A DNA stretch of 32,262 nucleotides from JACZYA01 sp965247455 (lineage in GTDB: Bacteria > Acidobacteriota > Terriglobia > Acidiferrales > 2-02-FULL-67-57): contig CBDFHE010000008.1 of NCBI GenBank assembly GCA_965247455.1, positions 1 to 32,262 on the forward strand, read 5' to 3'. The position numbers and the translations under genes were made by a program. Position 1 is the first letter of the stretch. Each line of letters starts with the position of its first letter. The notes below the pieces were generated by a model. It was given only the letters and a program-made list of their open reading frames with translations. It was not told the DNA's origin and did no database searches. Shown in pieces: positions 22,587 through 30,282 of the stretch.

Positions 22587-24095
22587 CTAAGAACCCATCA
22601 GGAGCGTTTGAAAAGTCTGCTCCGAGATGAGCTGGCGGGCGGCTTCGATGTCGGGGGCGAGTTCGCGGTCGGCTTCGAGCACCGGGACGCGGCTGCGCAG
22701 AGCGGCCAGCGCGCGCTGCAAGGCGGGGCTGGTCTTGAGCGGGGCCAGCAGGTCAATGCCCTGGCAAGCGCACAACAACTCCACTGCCAGGATGGTCCTG
22801 ACGTTGTCGGCCAACTGGCGGGCTTTGAGCGCCGCGCCCATGCTCATGGAGACAAAATCTTCGTTGCCGCTGGTGGGGATGGAGTCAACCGAGGCCGGGT
22901 GCGCCAGGCCTTTATTCTCCGAGGCCAGCGCGGCGGCGGTGACCTGCGCCATCATGAAGCCGGTGTTCACGCCCGGGTTGCGGGTGAGGAAGGCGGGCAA
23001 CTCGCTGTAGGCGGGGTTGATGAGCCGCTCGGTGCGCCGCTCGCTGATGTTGCCCAGTTGCGCCAGCGCGATGGCGAGCACGTCCAACGCCAGCGCCACC
23101 GGTGCGCCGTGGAAGTTGCCACCGGAGAGGACCTCGCCCTGCTCGGCGAACACCAGCGGGTTGTCGGTGCCGCTGTTGAGTTCGATTTCAAAGAGTCGCC
23201 GGATATACGCGAGCGCTTCCCGCACGCCGCCGTGCACCTGCGGGGTGCAGCGGATCGAGTAGGCGTCCTGCATGCGGCCGCACTGCTTGTGCGACTCGCG
23301 GATTTCGCTGCCTTCCAGCAGGCGGGCGAGGTTGCGCGCCGTTTGCTGCTGGCCGGGGATGGGCCGGGCGGCGTGGATGCGTTCATCGTAGGCGACGGGC
23401 GTGCCGCGCAGCGCGTCGAGGGAGAGCGCGGCGGCGACGTCGGCGGTGTCAGCCAGGTTCTCGGCTTCCAGCAGCGCCAGCACGCCCAGGGCCAGGGTGG
23501 GCTGGGTGCCGTTGATGAGCGCCAGGCCTTCCTTGGCTTCCAGGGTGATGGGTTGGATGCGCGCCTTCTTGAGCGCATCGCCGCCCGTCATGCGTGGGCC
23601 GTCAACGGAAGCTTCGCCCTCGCCCACCAGCACCAGCGCCAGATGAGCCAGCGGAGCCAGGTCGCCGCTGGCACCTACTGAGCCCCGGCAGGGAATCACC
23701 GGATGCACGCCGCGGTTCAGCATCGCCAGCAGTGTCTCCAGCAGCACCGGGCGCACGCCCGAGAGTCCCTTGGCCAGGACGTTCGCGCGCAGCAGGAGCG
23801 TAGCGCGGCTTTCGGTCTCGCTCAGCGGGGCGCCCACGCCGCTGGCGTGGCTGCGGATGAGGTTCAGTTGCAGCGCGCGCAGTTGATCGGGCGGGATGTG
23901 CACCTGGGCCAGGTCACCGAAGCCGGTGGTGATTCCGTAGGCAACTTTGTTTTCGGCCACCAGTTGCTCCACCAAAGCGCGGGAGCGCTCGACGCCCGTG
24001 CGGGCGGAGTCGGCCAGTGTCACCGGTTCTTTGTCGAAAACAACGTGGCGGAACTGCTCGGTGGTCAAGTTGTTGCCGGTCAATTCGATGGTCAT
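22587..24095 (-). CDS. hutH: Histidine ammonia-lyase
   Basis: Deaminates L-histidine to urocanate, the first step of histidine degradation. The 502-residue protein has the autocatalytic MIO prosthetic-group triad A142-S143-G144 in GSVGASGDLAPLAHLAL, matching the standard numbering exactly. The active-site Tyr53 lies in VAYGITTGFG. NGTQPTLALG, QDAYSIRCTPQVHG and the SGNEDFVSMSMGAALKAR region also fit the family, and the length is typical. A phenylalanine or tyrosine ammonia-lyase is less likely. hutU, hutI and hutG are not nearby, so the pathway must continue elsewhere. Confidence 0.93.
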   Translation of the reverse strand: MTIELTGNNLTTEQFRHVVFDKEPVTLADSARTGVERSRALVEQLVAENKVAYGITTGFGDLAQVHIPPDQLRALQLNLIRSHASGVGAPLSETESRATLLLRANVLAKGLSGVRPVLLETLLAMLNRGVHPVIPCRGSVGASGDLAPLAHLALVLVGEGEASVDGPRMTGGDALKKARIQPITLEAKEGLALINGTQPTLALGVLALLEAENLADTADVAAALSLDALRGTPVAYDERIHAARPIPGQQQTARNLARLLEGSEIRESHKQCGRMQDAYSIRCTPQVHGGVREALAYIRRLFEIELNSGTDNPLVFAEQGEVLSGGNFHGAPVALALDVLAIALAQLGNISERRTERLINPAYSELPAFLTRNPGVNTGFMMAQVTAAALASENKGLAHPASVDSIPTSGNEDFVSMSMGAALKARQLADNVRTILAVELLCACQGIDLLAPLKTSPALQRALAALRSRVPVLEADRELAPDIEAARQLISEQTFQTLLMGS

Positions 24096-24107
24096 AGCCG
24101 GATTTCA

Positions 24108-24188
24108 CCACCGAGGCACAGAGAGCACAGAGTCAAGAGCGGAACTGTTGTGCTTTGTGTCTTCTCTGTGTCCTCTGTGTCTCTGTGG
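24108..24188. repeat. Imperfect palindromic repeat upstream of hutH
   Basis: CCACCGAGGCACAGAGAGCA (from 24108) pairs imperfectly with the complementary arm ending CTCTGTGTCTCTGTGG (to 24188). It fills most of the 101-base gap between the thioesterase and hutH genes, where it might act as a transcript-processing or termination signal. It is related to the palindrome at 22312-22393. Confidence 0.6.
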
Positions 24189-24196
24189 CATTACAC

Positions 24197-24664
24197 TCAC
24201 GCTGTAGTTGCCGGCGTAAGCAGCGCTTGGCGGTAGCGCTCGGGAAGGCTGCGGGGCTTGCCGTCGCGGCCGGTGATGACGTGCAGGGTTTCACCGGTGG
24301 CAACCCGCGTTCCGTCCTCGGCCAGCAGCTCGTAGCTGAAGCAGACCACGCGAGTGCGGACGGCTTTGACGCGGGTGCGGACCCTCAGCAGTTGGTCGTA
24401 GCGCACCGGGGCGTGGTAGCGGCAGCGGGCCTCGGCCACCATGATGTAGCAGCCTTCCTTCTCTTCCAACTCCTGATAGGTGTAGCCGCGCTGCCGGAAC
24501 AACTCCGTCCGCCCGAGCTCGAACCAGACCAAGTGGTTGGTGTAGTACGCCACGCCCATCTGGTCGGTCTCGGCGTAGCGCACGCGCAGGGTGAGGTCCA
24601 CGTAAGCGTCGGCGCGCTCGTCTGTCCGGGCTATTTGTTCGTCAGCTTGCTGTTCTGTCGGCAC
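24197..24664 (-). CDS. Hotdog-fold acyl-CoA thioesterase (4HBT/YbgC-like)
   Basis: Hydrolyses an acyl-CoA thioester. The 155-residue protein has the 4-hydroxybenzoyl-CoA thioesterase signature RVRYAETDQMGVAYYTNHLVWFE split as YAETDQMGVAYYTNH and LVWFELGRTELFRQRG, with the likely catalytic D34. The rest follows the single-hotdog pattern (RCRYHAPVRYDQLLRVRTR, FSYELLAEDGTRVATGETLH). It starts at a GTG (24662-24664) behind AGGAATGG, 12 bases after the stop of the Dabb-domain gene, so the two are probably cotranscribed. The substrate is unknown. Confidence 0.85.
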   Translation of the reverse strand: MPTEQQADEQIARTDERADAYVDLTLRVRYAETDQMGVAYYTNHLVWFELGRTELFRQRGYTYQELEEKEGCYIMVAEARCRYHAPVRYDQLLRVRTRVKAVRTRVVCFSYELLAEDGTRVATGETLHVITGRDGKPRSLPERYRQALLTPATTA

Positions 24665-24676
24665 GTGTTTCCATTC

Positions 24677-25066
24677 CTAGCGGTTGGTGATTTGCAACGA
24701 GCGGCTCTCCTGCCGGGCGGGCATGTAGATTTTGTACCAGGCCTCGTGCGCCGGGTGTTTGGCATAGGCGTCGGCGGCCTCGCGGTTCTCGAACTCGATG
24801 GCGAAGGCGGTGTGGTAGTCGCGCGGCTGCACCCGGTCGGGGCTGAGCCAGATGTTCTTGATGCCGGGGACAGCGGCGGCCATATCGCGTATGCCGTCAA
24901 TCGCCTGTTGCTTCTGTCGGTCGGTGGCGTCTTCCTTCCACTTGGCGGCGACGACGTGCAAAACAGTCTTGGGAGTGCCGTAGCGGTTTTGTCCTACGGC
25001 AACACCGGCAAGAAAGACCAGTGCCAGGCTTGCTACTGCAATCAGGTTGCGGGTGATCGGTTTCAT
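24677..25066 (-). CDS. Exported Dabb (stress-responsive A/B barrel) domain protein
   Basis: The ATG at 25066 follows GAGGAGA and is preferred to an in-frame start at 25192. The product of 129 residues has a hydrophobic N-terminus (ITRNLIAVASLALVFLAGVAVG) that is a signal peptide or anchor. A single dimeric-barrel Dabb domain follows (about residues 33-125): TVLHVVAAKWKEDATDRQKQ, IRDMAAAVPGIKNIWLS, and DYHTAFAIEFENREAADAYA with KHPAHEAWYKIYMP after it. The fold occurs in small stress proteins and a few cyclases; here the role is unknown. Confidence 0.75.
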   Translation of the reverse strand: MKPITRNLIAVASLALVFLAGVAVGQNRYGTPKTVLHVVAAKWKEDATDRQKQQAIDGIRDMAAAVPGIKNIWLSPDRVQPRDYHTAFAIEFENREAADAYAKHPAHEAWYKIYMPARQESRSLQITNR

Positions 25067-25219
25067 GCTTTTCTCCTCACGTTTCTTGCTGTTGATTTGG
25101 TGGAGGCTTCCTGCCGTCACACTGTACTGTCGTCCCCCTCTTACGCAGTCAGCATAGCCCGAGCGGCGTCCGGAGGGCGAGAGGAAAATCAAACCCCGGC
25201 AGCCAGTCCACGAAGTCCG

Positions 25220-25684
25220 TCAAGCGAGCTGGAAGCCTTCGATGTCGAGGATGGAGCCGGTGCGCTTGGCCTTGGGTTTGAGGACCACTTTCACGCGAGC
25301 GCCGATGCGCACCTGCTCGGGGGATGCGACGCGGAGCAGGCGGTGCAGCAGGGTGGTGGTGGCGCCGTCGAGCTTGACCAGCGCCAGCGCCACGGGTTCG
25401 GCCAGGCGATTGGCGTCGCGGTCGTAGGCGCTGAAGGTAAAACTGACCAGCGTGCCCTCCGGCGAAATTTTCACTTCTTCGGTCAGCTCCGCGAAGCAGC
25501 GCTCGCAGAAGGCCCGTGCGGGGAGATAGACCTGCTGGCAGGGTTGGCAGCGCGTGCCGACCAGCTCCCCCCGTTCTTTCAGGGCCTGGAAGAAGACCTG
25601 TCCGCCGATGCCGGCGGTGTAGCGCGATTCGAGCGGAATCCCGCCGCGCCAGACGCGCGTCTCGACGTTCTTGGGAGTCTTCAT
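25220..25684 (-). CDS. DUF35 zinc-ribbon/OB-fold protein, second copy
   Basis: A 154-residue protein made of a rubredoxin-like zinc ribbon (C46, C49, C60, C63, in GTRCQPCQQVYLPARAFCERC) followed by an OB fold (about 70-150, EGTLVSFTFSAYDR, VALALVKLDG, IGARVKVVLKP). DUF35 proteins partner thiolase-fold enzymes: in archaea they bridge thiolase and HMG-CoA synthase, and in actinobacterial steroid breakdown a DUF35 domain binds the aldolase Ltp2. The start overlaps the upstream DUF35 gene (ATGA), and two thiolase-fold genes lie upstream in the same operon. Confidence 0.85.
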   Translation of the reverse strand: MKTPKNVETRVWRGGIPLESRYTAGIGGQVFFQALKERGELVGTRCQPCQQVYLPARAFCERCFAELTEEVKISPEGTLVSFTFSAYDRDANRLAEPVALALVKLDGATTTLLHRLLRVASPEQVRIGARVKVVLKPKAKRTGSILDIEGFQLA

Positions 25685-26259
25685 CGACGCTTCCTGGACT
25701 TGGATTTTTTCGCGCGCGCCTTGGCGGTCTTTTTGGTTGCGGCGCGCTTGCCTTTGAGAGGTTCAAAGTAGGCGATGTCGGTGATGCTGCCGATGCGCTG
25801 CTTGGCGGGTTTCCAGACGGCGCGCACGCGCATGCCGATGCGCACAGCCTTGGGTTTGACGTTGCCGAGCACGTGCAGGATCCCCATGCCGGTGGAGGCG
25901 CCGTCAATTTCGATCACGGCGGGGATTTCCGGCTTCTTCAGGCGGCGCACGTCCCAGGAGATGTAGCTGAGCGAAAAAGTGTTGACGGTGCCGGTGTCTT
26001 GGACCACCACCCAGTCGTGGGTGGGACGAAAGCAGCGCTCGCAAAACATGCGCGGCGGAATCATGGTGCGTTGGCAGTTGTTGCAGCGGCGGGCGATCAG
26101 GCGGCCGTTTTTCAGCTCTTCCAGATAGCGGCCGATGGCCTGGCCGGTGTCCCAGGCGTACTGAATCCGGGGAACGTAAGTGGTGGTGAAGACGCGGCCT
26201 TTTTTGAGATCGGCCGAGCGGACCGGCGTGCCGCGAACGAGTTTAGGTTCTCCCGTCAT
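25681..26259 (-). CDS. DUF35 zinc-ribbon/OB-fold protein, first copy
   Basis: A 192-residue paralogue of the downstream gene. Zinc ribbon C59, C62, C73, C76 (in RRCNNCQRTMIPPRMFCERC), OB fold about 85-160 (TGTVNTFSLSYISWD, IPAVIEIDGAS, IGMRVRAVWKP), then a Lys/Arg/Ala-rich tail from about residue 165 that is likely disordered. An N-terminal region (1-50) with QYAWDTGQAIGRYLEELKNG helps dock to the thiolase partner in related proteins. One base separates its start from the thiolase-like stop, and its stop overlaps the next start, so all four genes are tightly coupled. Confidence 0.85.
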   Translation of the reverse strand: MTGEPKLVRGTPVRSADLKKGRVFTTTYVPRIQYAWDTGQAIGRYLEELKNGRLIARRCNNCQRTMIPPRMFCERCFRPTHDWVVVQDTGTVNTFSLSYISWDVRRLKKPEIPAVIEIDGASTGMGILHVLGNVKPKAVRIGMRVRAVWKPAKQRIGSITDIAYFEPLKGKRAATKKTAKARAKKSKSRKRR

Positions 26260-26260
26260 G

Positions 26261-27421
26261 TCAGTTCGTCCCCATGACCACTACGGTTCCCACCTGCATC
26301 AGGTCGCCCCAGGCTTGCGCCACGCCGCGTTGGGGCCGGCCGGGAACCTGGCGCGGGCCGGCTTCGCCGCGCAACTGCCAGAAAAGCTCGCACAGCTTCA
26401 TCATGCCGGCGGCGGCGATGGGATTGCCCACGCCCAGCAGGCCGCCGGAGGGGGTTGAAGGCAGGTCGCCGTCGCGGTCGAAGACGCCATCGGCGAGCAG
26501 CCGGGGAGCCTGGCCCTTGGGAGCAAGCTGCAGCCCTTCCAGGTGGTGGAGCTCCTTGTAGGCGAAGGGGTCGTAAGGCTCGGCGATATTGATTTCCTGG
26601 CGCGGCTCGCGGATGCCGGCCATGCGGTAGGCCATCCAGGCAGCTTTCTCGACGTAGTCAGGGTAGTAGAGGTCGCGGTTGGTCCAGTAGGCGGAGTCGA
26701 GGCACCAGCCCACTCCTTGAACCCAAACCGGCTTGTTGGTCACGCGCTTGGCCACCTCTTCCGAGGCCAGCAGGACGGCGGCGGCGCCGTCGCTGGTGGG
26801 GCTGACCATCAGGCGATGCACCGGCCAGGCCATGATTTCCGAAGCCAGCACGTCTTTGACGGTCAGCTCTGCGCCCAGCTGCGCCGAGGGGTGGCCGAGC
26901 GCGTTGCGCTTGTTCTTGACCGAGACCTTGGCGATGTCTTCGACGTTGTAGCCGTGGACCGACATATAGCGGTTCATCTCCAGGGCAAAAATCCAGAGCA
27001 GGTTGGGCTTGAGCGGTTGCTCGGTGATGTTGTCGAAGATGGTGAGGAAGGCGGCCTGCGGGTGGGGCAGGCAGGAGGACATTTTTTCTTCGCAGACCAC
27101 CAGTGCGGTGTCGAACAGGCCGGAGGCGACGTGGAACCAACCCTGCGCCAGGGCATAGACGCCGGTGCCGCCGCCGACGTAGCAGCGCAGGTAGGGCTTC
27201 TTCCAGGCGCCGCAGCCGTCGGAGAGGTATTCGCCGTTCATGTGGACGCCGTCGAAGGCGTCGGGGGCGGTGCCCTCCACTACGCAGTCAACTTGGTCGA
27301 GCTTCATTTCGGCGGAGTCGAGCGCGGCCTTGGCGGCCAGCCACGACAACTCCTTGGGCGTTTCCAGGGCGCGGTGAATGAACTTGGTCATGCCTGCCCC
27401 GACCACGGCTACTCGTCTCAT
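26261..27421 (-). CDS. Thiolase-fold protein lacking catalytic Cys and His, second copy
   Basis: A 386-residue protein of the SCP2-type thiolase superfamily (MRRVAVVGAGMTKF, VVCEEKMSS, TSDGAAAVLLASEE, AEPYDPFAYKELHHL, STPSGGLLGVGNPIAAAG). The position of the nucleophilic Cys is Gly84 in YVGGGTGVYALAQG, and the C-terminal GHP motif reads GNP, so normal thiolase chemistry is unlikely. This is like the steroid-degradation aldolase Ltp2, which has a thiolase fold and a DUF35 partner. The ATG at 27421 overlaps the stop of the preceding paralogue (ATGA); an upstream in-frame start at 27487 would intrude on that gene. The reaction is unknown, probably on a CoA thioester. Confidence 0.85.
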   Translation of the reverse strand: MRRVAVVGAGMTKFIHRALETPKELSWLAAKAALDSAEMKLDQVDCVVEGTAPDAFDGVHMNGEYLSDGCGAWKKPYLRCYVGGGTGVYALAQGWFHVASGLFDTALVVCEEKMSSCLPHPQAAFLTIFDNITEQPLKPNLLWIFALEMNRYMSVHGYNVEDIAKVSVKNKRNALGHPSAQLGAELTVKDVLASEIMAWPVHRLMVSPTSDGAAAVLLASEEVAKRVTNKPVWVQGVGWCLDSAYWTNRDLYYPDYVEKAAWMAYRMAGIREPRQEINIAEPYDPFAYKELHHLEGLQLAPKGQAPRLLADGVFDRDGDLPSTPSGGLLGVGNPIAAAGMMKLCELFWQLRGEAGPRQVPGRPQRGVAQAWGDLMQVGTVVVMGTN

Positions 27422-28590
27422 TCCCACGGTTTCTGCTCCGAACTCAAGATGGCCACCGCGCCGCTGGTGGTGGGCACGCCGCGCCACGACTGCGCCAATC
27501 CGGTGCTGGCTCTGGGCAACTGGCGCGGCCCCGCCTGACTGCGGAGTTGCAGCACCAACTCCACAATGCGGTAGAGGCCCGAGGCTTCCAGTGTCCAGCC
27601 CAGGCCCAGGCAGCCCCCGGAAACGTTCACCGGGGTTTTTCCGTCGGGCCGGGTGAGTCCCTGTTCGAGGGCGCGGCCAGCTTCGCCGGGGCGGCTGGGG
27701 TAGAGGCCGAGCGCGATCAAGTGCTGCAATTCTTTGTAGGCGTAAGTGTCGTCCACTTCAAAGAAATCAATCTCGCGCGCCGGGTTGGTGATGCCGGCCA
27801 TGCGGTAGGCCATCTGCGCGGCGATGCGAGTGTATTCAGCGCGCACCCAGTCGCGCGATTCGAGCGTGGCGCTGTCGTTGGCAAAGCCGACGCCCCGCAC
27901 CCATAGCGGCTGCGAGGCGGCGGCGCGCGCTTTGTCGTCACTGGCCAGGACAACTACCACGCAGCCGTCGGCGGTCTGCGCCATTTCGGTTTCGCGTAAG
28001 GGGTAGTGGGCATAAGGGCCGGCGGCAGTGTCGCTGGCAGTCAGGCGGGCGGGATAGGCGGCCAGCGGGTTGCGCAGGGCGTTGGTGCGGTTCTTGGCCG
28101 CGACCTGGGAGACCTGCTGCGGGGTGATGCCGGTCTCGTGCAGGAAGAGATTCATCTCCAGCCCGGCGAGCGCGTGGGGATTGAAACCCAGAGGACGGTT
28201 GTAGATGGGGTCCACGGCGTAGTCGAGAATCCAATCGGGGGTGAGGATGTTGGAGGCTTTGCTGTGGGCCTCGACCGCCACCACTTCGACCAGCCCGGAC
28301 TTGATCTGCATGACCGCGTCGGCGATGCCGTGCAGGCCGTCCTGCGTCAGCGTGTGCATGGGCTTCTGCACCGCGCCCAACTGGTCGGGGGTGTACTCGT
28401 CGAAGATGGAGAGGCCCTCGTTGAGGTCTTCGGCGCAGGTGACGAAGGATTCCACCTCGGCGGCGTCAATGCCGGCGTCGAGGTAGGCGCGCTGCGCCGC
28501 CTCGAACATGAGTTCCTTGAAGGAAGAGTAGGGCGTGGTGGGCTGGGCGGCGGTGTAGCCGATGCCGATAATGCCGACGCGTCCGTTCAT
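27418..28590 (-). CDS. Thiolase-fold protein lacking catalytic Cys and His, first copy
   Basis: First gene of the operon, 390 residues. It shares the fold and several motifs with its downstream neighbour, for example AAQMAYRMAGITNPAREID against AAWMAYRMAGIREPRQEIN, and DDTYAYKELQHL against DPFAYKELHHL. By spacing from the conserved SG (98-99), the nucleophile position is Thr82 in THTLTQ-like sequence (MHTLTQDGLHGIADAV), and the C-terminal GH is GW in SGGCLGLGWTLEASG. Two different inactive-looking paralogues side by side suggest a heteromeric assembly with the two DUF35 proteins. Confidence 0.85.
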   Translation of the reverse strand: MNGRVGIIGIGYTAAQPTTPYSSFKELMFEAAQRAYLDAGIDAAEVESFVTCAEDLNEGLSIFDEYTPDQLGAVQKPMHTLTQDGLHGIADAVMQIKSGLVEVVAVEAHSKASNILTPDWILDYAVDPIYNRPLGFNPHALAGLEMNLFLHETGITPQQVSQVAAKNRTNALRNPLAAYPARLTASDTAAGPYAHYPLRETEMAQTADGCVVVVLASDDKARAAASQPLWVRGVGFANDSATLESRDWVRAEYTRIAAQMAYRMAGITNPAREIDFFEVDDTYAYKELQHLIALGLYPSRPGEAGRALEQGLTRPDGKTPVNVSGGCLGLGWTLEASGLYRIVELVLQLRSQAGPRQLPRASTGLAQSWRGVPTTSGAVAILSSEQKPWE

Positions 28591-28661
28591 AGGGTGTTGA
28601 GTGGCACGCTCTGCGCGCCTTCCGTGGCGTTGGAAGGCAGCCCTGGCAGCGTAGGGGTGAA

Positions 28662-28690
28662 ACGTTAGTCCAAAACCGCTGAGGGGTCAA
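28662..28690 (-). promoter_or_regulatory. Candidate promoter of the thiolase-like/DUF35 operon
   Basis: On the minus strand: TTGACC (28685-28690), a 17-base spacer, TAACGT (28662-28667). The -10 is poor (3 of 6). The leader is about 65 bases. Confidence 0.35.
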
Positions 28691-28707
28691 GTGAGGCTGG
28701 GTGAATG

Positions 28708-28747
28708 GTTAATTAGTTGATTGGTTCATCGGTTTATTGGTTGATCG
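28708..28747. repeat. Short T/G-rich degenerate tandem repeat
   Basis: Imperfect repeats of the form TTGATTGGTT/TTTATTGGTTGAT lie just upstream of the thiolase-like operon and mark the left edge of the lower-GC region. Confidence 0.4.
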
Positions 28748-28786
28748 GGGGGGCGGCCCTGCCTGCGGCGGGGTAAACGGTGCGCG

Positions 28787-28801
28787 CGTTGACTTGCCTG
28801 C
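28787..28801. repeat. Promoter-like repeat, copy 1 (partial)
   Basis: CGTTGACTTGCCTGC matches the first half of the units at 28862 and 30252, but the palindrome is not completed here. A TACACT lies 29 bases after the TTGACT, too far for a normal promoter. Confidence 0.5.
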
Positions 28802-28861
28802 GGGGGGCGAGCGCAGGGGGGGGTACACTCTTGAGAGCTCCTGTTTCCTATCCCCAACGTA

Positions 28862-28892
28862 CGTTGACTTGCCCGCGGGCGGGGCCTAAGAT
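28862..28892 (+). promoter_or_regulatory. Promoter with palindrome in its spacer (copy 2), before the matrixin-like gene
   Basis: TTGACT (28864-28869), a 17-base spacer, TAAGAT (28887-28892). The spacer holds the perfect palindrome GCCCGCGGGC (28871-28880). The 29-bp unit 28862-28890 recurs at 30252-30280 with 26 identical positions. The leader to the TTG start at 28917 is short and carries GGAGGGAGG. Confidence 0.5.
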
Positions 28893-28916
28893 GGCGGCCA
28901 CGGAGGGAGGGACGGG

Positions 28917-29816
28917 TTGGTCTTGACAGACACTGGGCTAGCGTTTATCGGTGGCTTGCTTACGCTCTTAGGCGGTGCCATAGGAGTCTGGATTAAAGGC
29001 TACTATGATCGGAAAATCGCGCAGATGGCGTCAAAGTCTCCTATCGCCGTCGAGAAGGCAAGAGCGGCTGGAGCGTTAGAACTAGAACGCCTCACATTCG
29101 AGTCAAGCCTCATTCTGAAAGCTATCGACAGGGAAGATCAGGAACTCGCCTCTGATGCCTTGAGGTTCTTCGCTCAAACCGGTCTAATCCCAAGTCATGC
29201 AGATAAGATCCTAGCATTGGAGGATAAAGAGATCCCAGCATTGCGCAAAAATATCATTGGAGTCAAATACAACAAATTAGTGTTGACGTACGCTTATCTA
29301 AATTTTTCTCGGCCTTTGTCAGAGTCGATAACCCGTAAGAGAATTGCTCAGGCATTTCAAGAGTGGGCGGACGTTTCGAGCTTGCAGTTTATTGAGAATA
29401 GTCCGGATGAAGATCCGGACCTTCGAATATCCTGGGAAACTGGTGATCACGGTGACGGGTATCCATTTGGTGAGGATGTGAATGATCTGGAATTCAGTAC
29501 GGGGCATGCATTTTTCCCGCCACCGCAAGGTGGAATTCATGCTGGTGAACTGCACTTCAACGATGCCGTAGTGTGGGCAGATGATCCAGGAGTCCCCGAA
29601 AACTATTTACTCTCGACTGCAATACATTTCATTGGTCAGCTGCTGGGACTTACGAATTCCAACGATTCGAACTCAGTAATGTTCCCGGCTTTTACTGGCC
29701 TTACCAATCTTTCCGAGAGAGACGTTCATACCGTTCAAGCGCTGTATGGGGTGCCAATGGCTTCAGGACGGATCGGAAGGCAAAGGGCGCACTTTGAAAG
29801 AGCAAGAAGCGGTTAA
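28917..29816 (+). CDS. Membrane-anchored matrixin-like protein with lost catalytic zinc site
   Basis: A 299-residue protein. Start is a TTG behind GGAGGGAGG. N-terminal membrane helix (residues 6-27), a charged helical stalk (30-120, with FFAQTGLIPSHADKILALED), then a domain following matrix metalloproteases (about 120-280): TRKRIAQAFQEWADVSSLQF, HGDGYPFGEDV, GHAFFPPPQGG, GELHFNDAVVW, and the Met-turn SVMFP with M255. The catalytic motif HExxHxxGxxH reads H237-F-I-G-Q241-L-L-G-L-T-N247: the base Glu and two zinc His are gone. The structural-metal elements remain. It is therefore probably a binding or sensing pseudoenzyme. GC content is clearly lower than in the genes before it, consistent with transfer. 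Confidence 0.75.
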   Translation: MVLTDTGLAFIGGLLTLLGGAIGVWIKGYYDRKIAQMASKSPIAVEKARAAGALELERLTFESSLILKAIDREDQELASDALRFFAQTGLIPSHADKILALEDKEIPALRKNIIGVKYNKLVLTYAYLNFSRPLSESITRKRIAQAFQEWADVSSLQFIENSPDEDPDLRISWETGDHGDGYPFGEDVNDLEFSTGHAFFPPPQGGIHAGELHFNDAVVWADDPGVPENYLLSTAIHFIGQLLGLTNSNDSNSVMFPAFTGLTNLSERDVHTVQALYGVPMASGRIGRQRAHFERARSG

Positions 29817-30251
29817 CTTGCTAACTAAATTTAACTTGGCAGAATGAAATCGTCTCAGAGCGAACGTCCGCTATTGTCCGATAGTAGCAGACTGTTACGG
29901 CGATACGACCTCGAACTCGGCAAGAGCACCAGCAGCTGATCCGCCCCCCATGACGTCAACCCCCCCCAACTTGCCAATGTTAGGGTCCTCGAGGGAGGCT
30001 AAAGGGTCCGCACTGATGGTGACCGTGATCTGCCCTGCCGGATCACAACAGCTATAGGCGGACCGGCCGTTTGCAGCAACCACGCGCGAGGGGGGGTGGG
30101 CCAGAAACAGGGGCGAGCGCGGTGAACGTTAAACGAGCCTAATCGCGGCTAACTGCGACCTTGCCCCACTCGGCGCCTCTGACGTGTGGCTCTCTCGGGG
30201 TCGTGGTGGGGTGTAGCACTTTTCCCCTTCGTATAGCCTACCCCCTCCTCG
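29817..30251. other. Intergenic stretch without a supported gene
   Basis: About 430 bases with several C- and G-runs (near 29942-29949, 29960-29967 and 30090-30098). A 62-codon minus-strand frame (29895-30083) has no ribosome site or recognisable domain. No RNA structure could be assigned. Confidence 0.4.
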
Positions 30252-30282
30252 CGTTGACTTGCCTGCAGGCGCGGCCTAAGTA
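30252..30282 (+). promoter_or_regulatory. Promoter-like repeat (copy 3), upstream of the PilZ gene
   Basis: TTGACT (30254-30259), a 17-base spacer, TAAGTA (30277-30282). The spacer palindrome is GCCTGCAGGC (30261-30270), still perfect because both changed bases compensate relative to copy 2. The PilZ gene begins about 135 bases downstream. The rest of the gap to 30410 shows only the short direct repeat GCGCTTAG. Confidence 0.4.

Noticed and set aside
27421..27487. Upstream start for the second thiolase-like gene
   Set aside because: The added 22 residues overlap the preceding gene and do not match the family; the ATG at 27421 gives the standard overlap and the family N-terminus.
28708..28747. 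Possible CRISPR or satellite array
   Set aside because: Only a few degenerate TTGATTGG-like units with no spacers; no CRISPR array or cas gene is seen in the window.
29895..30083. 62-codon minus-strand frame (ITVTISADPLASLEDPN...)
   Set aside because: Somewhat protein-like, possibly a fragment, but no ribosome site and interrupted by homopolymer C/G runs; not enough to call a gene.
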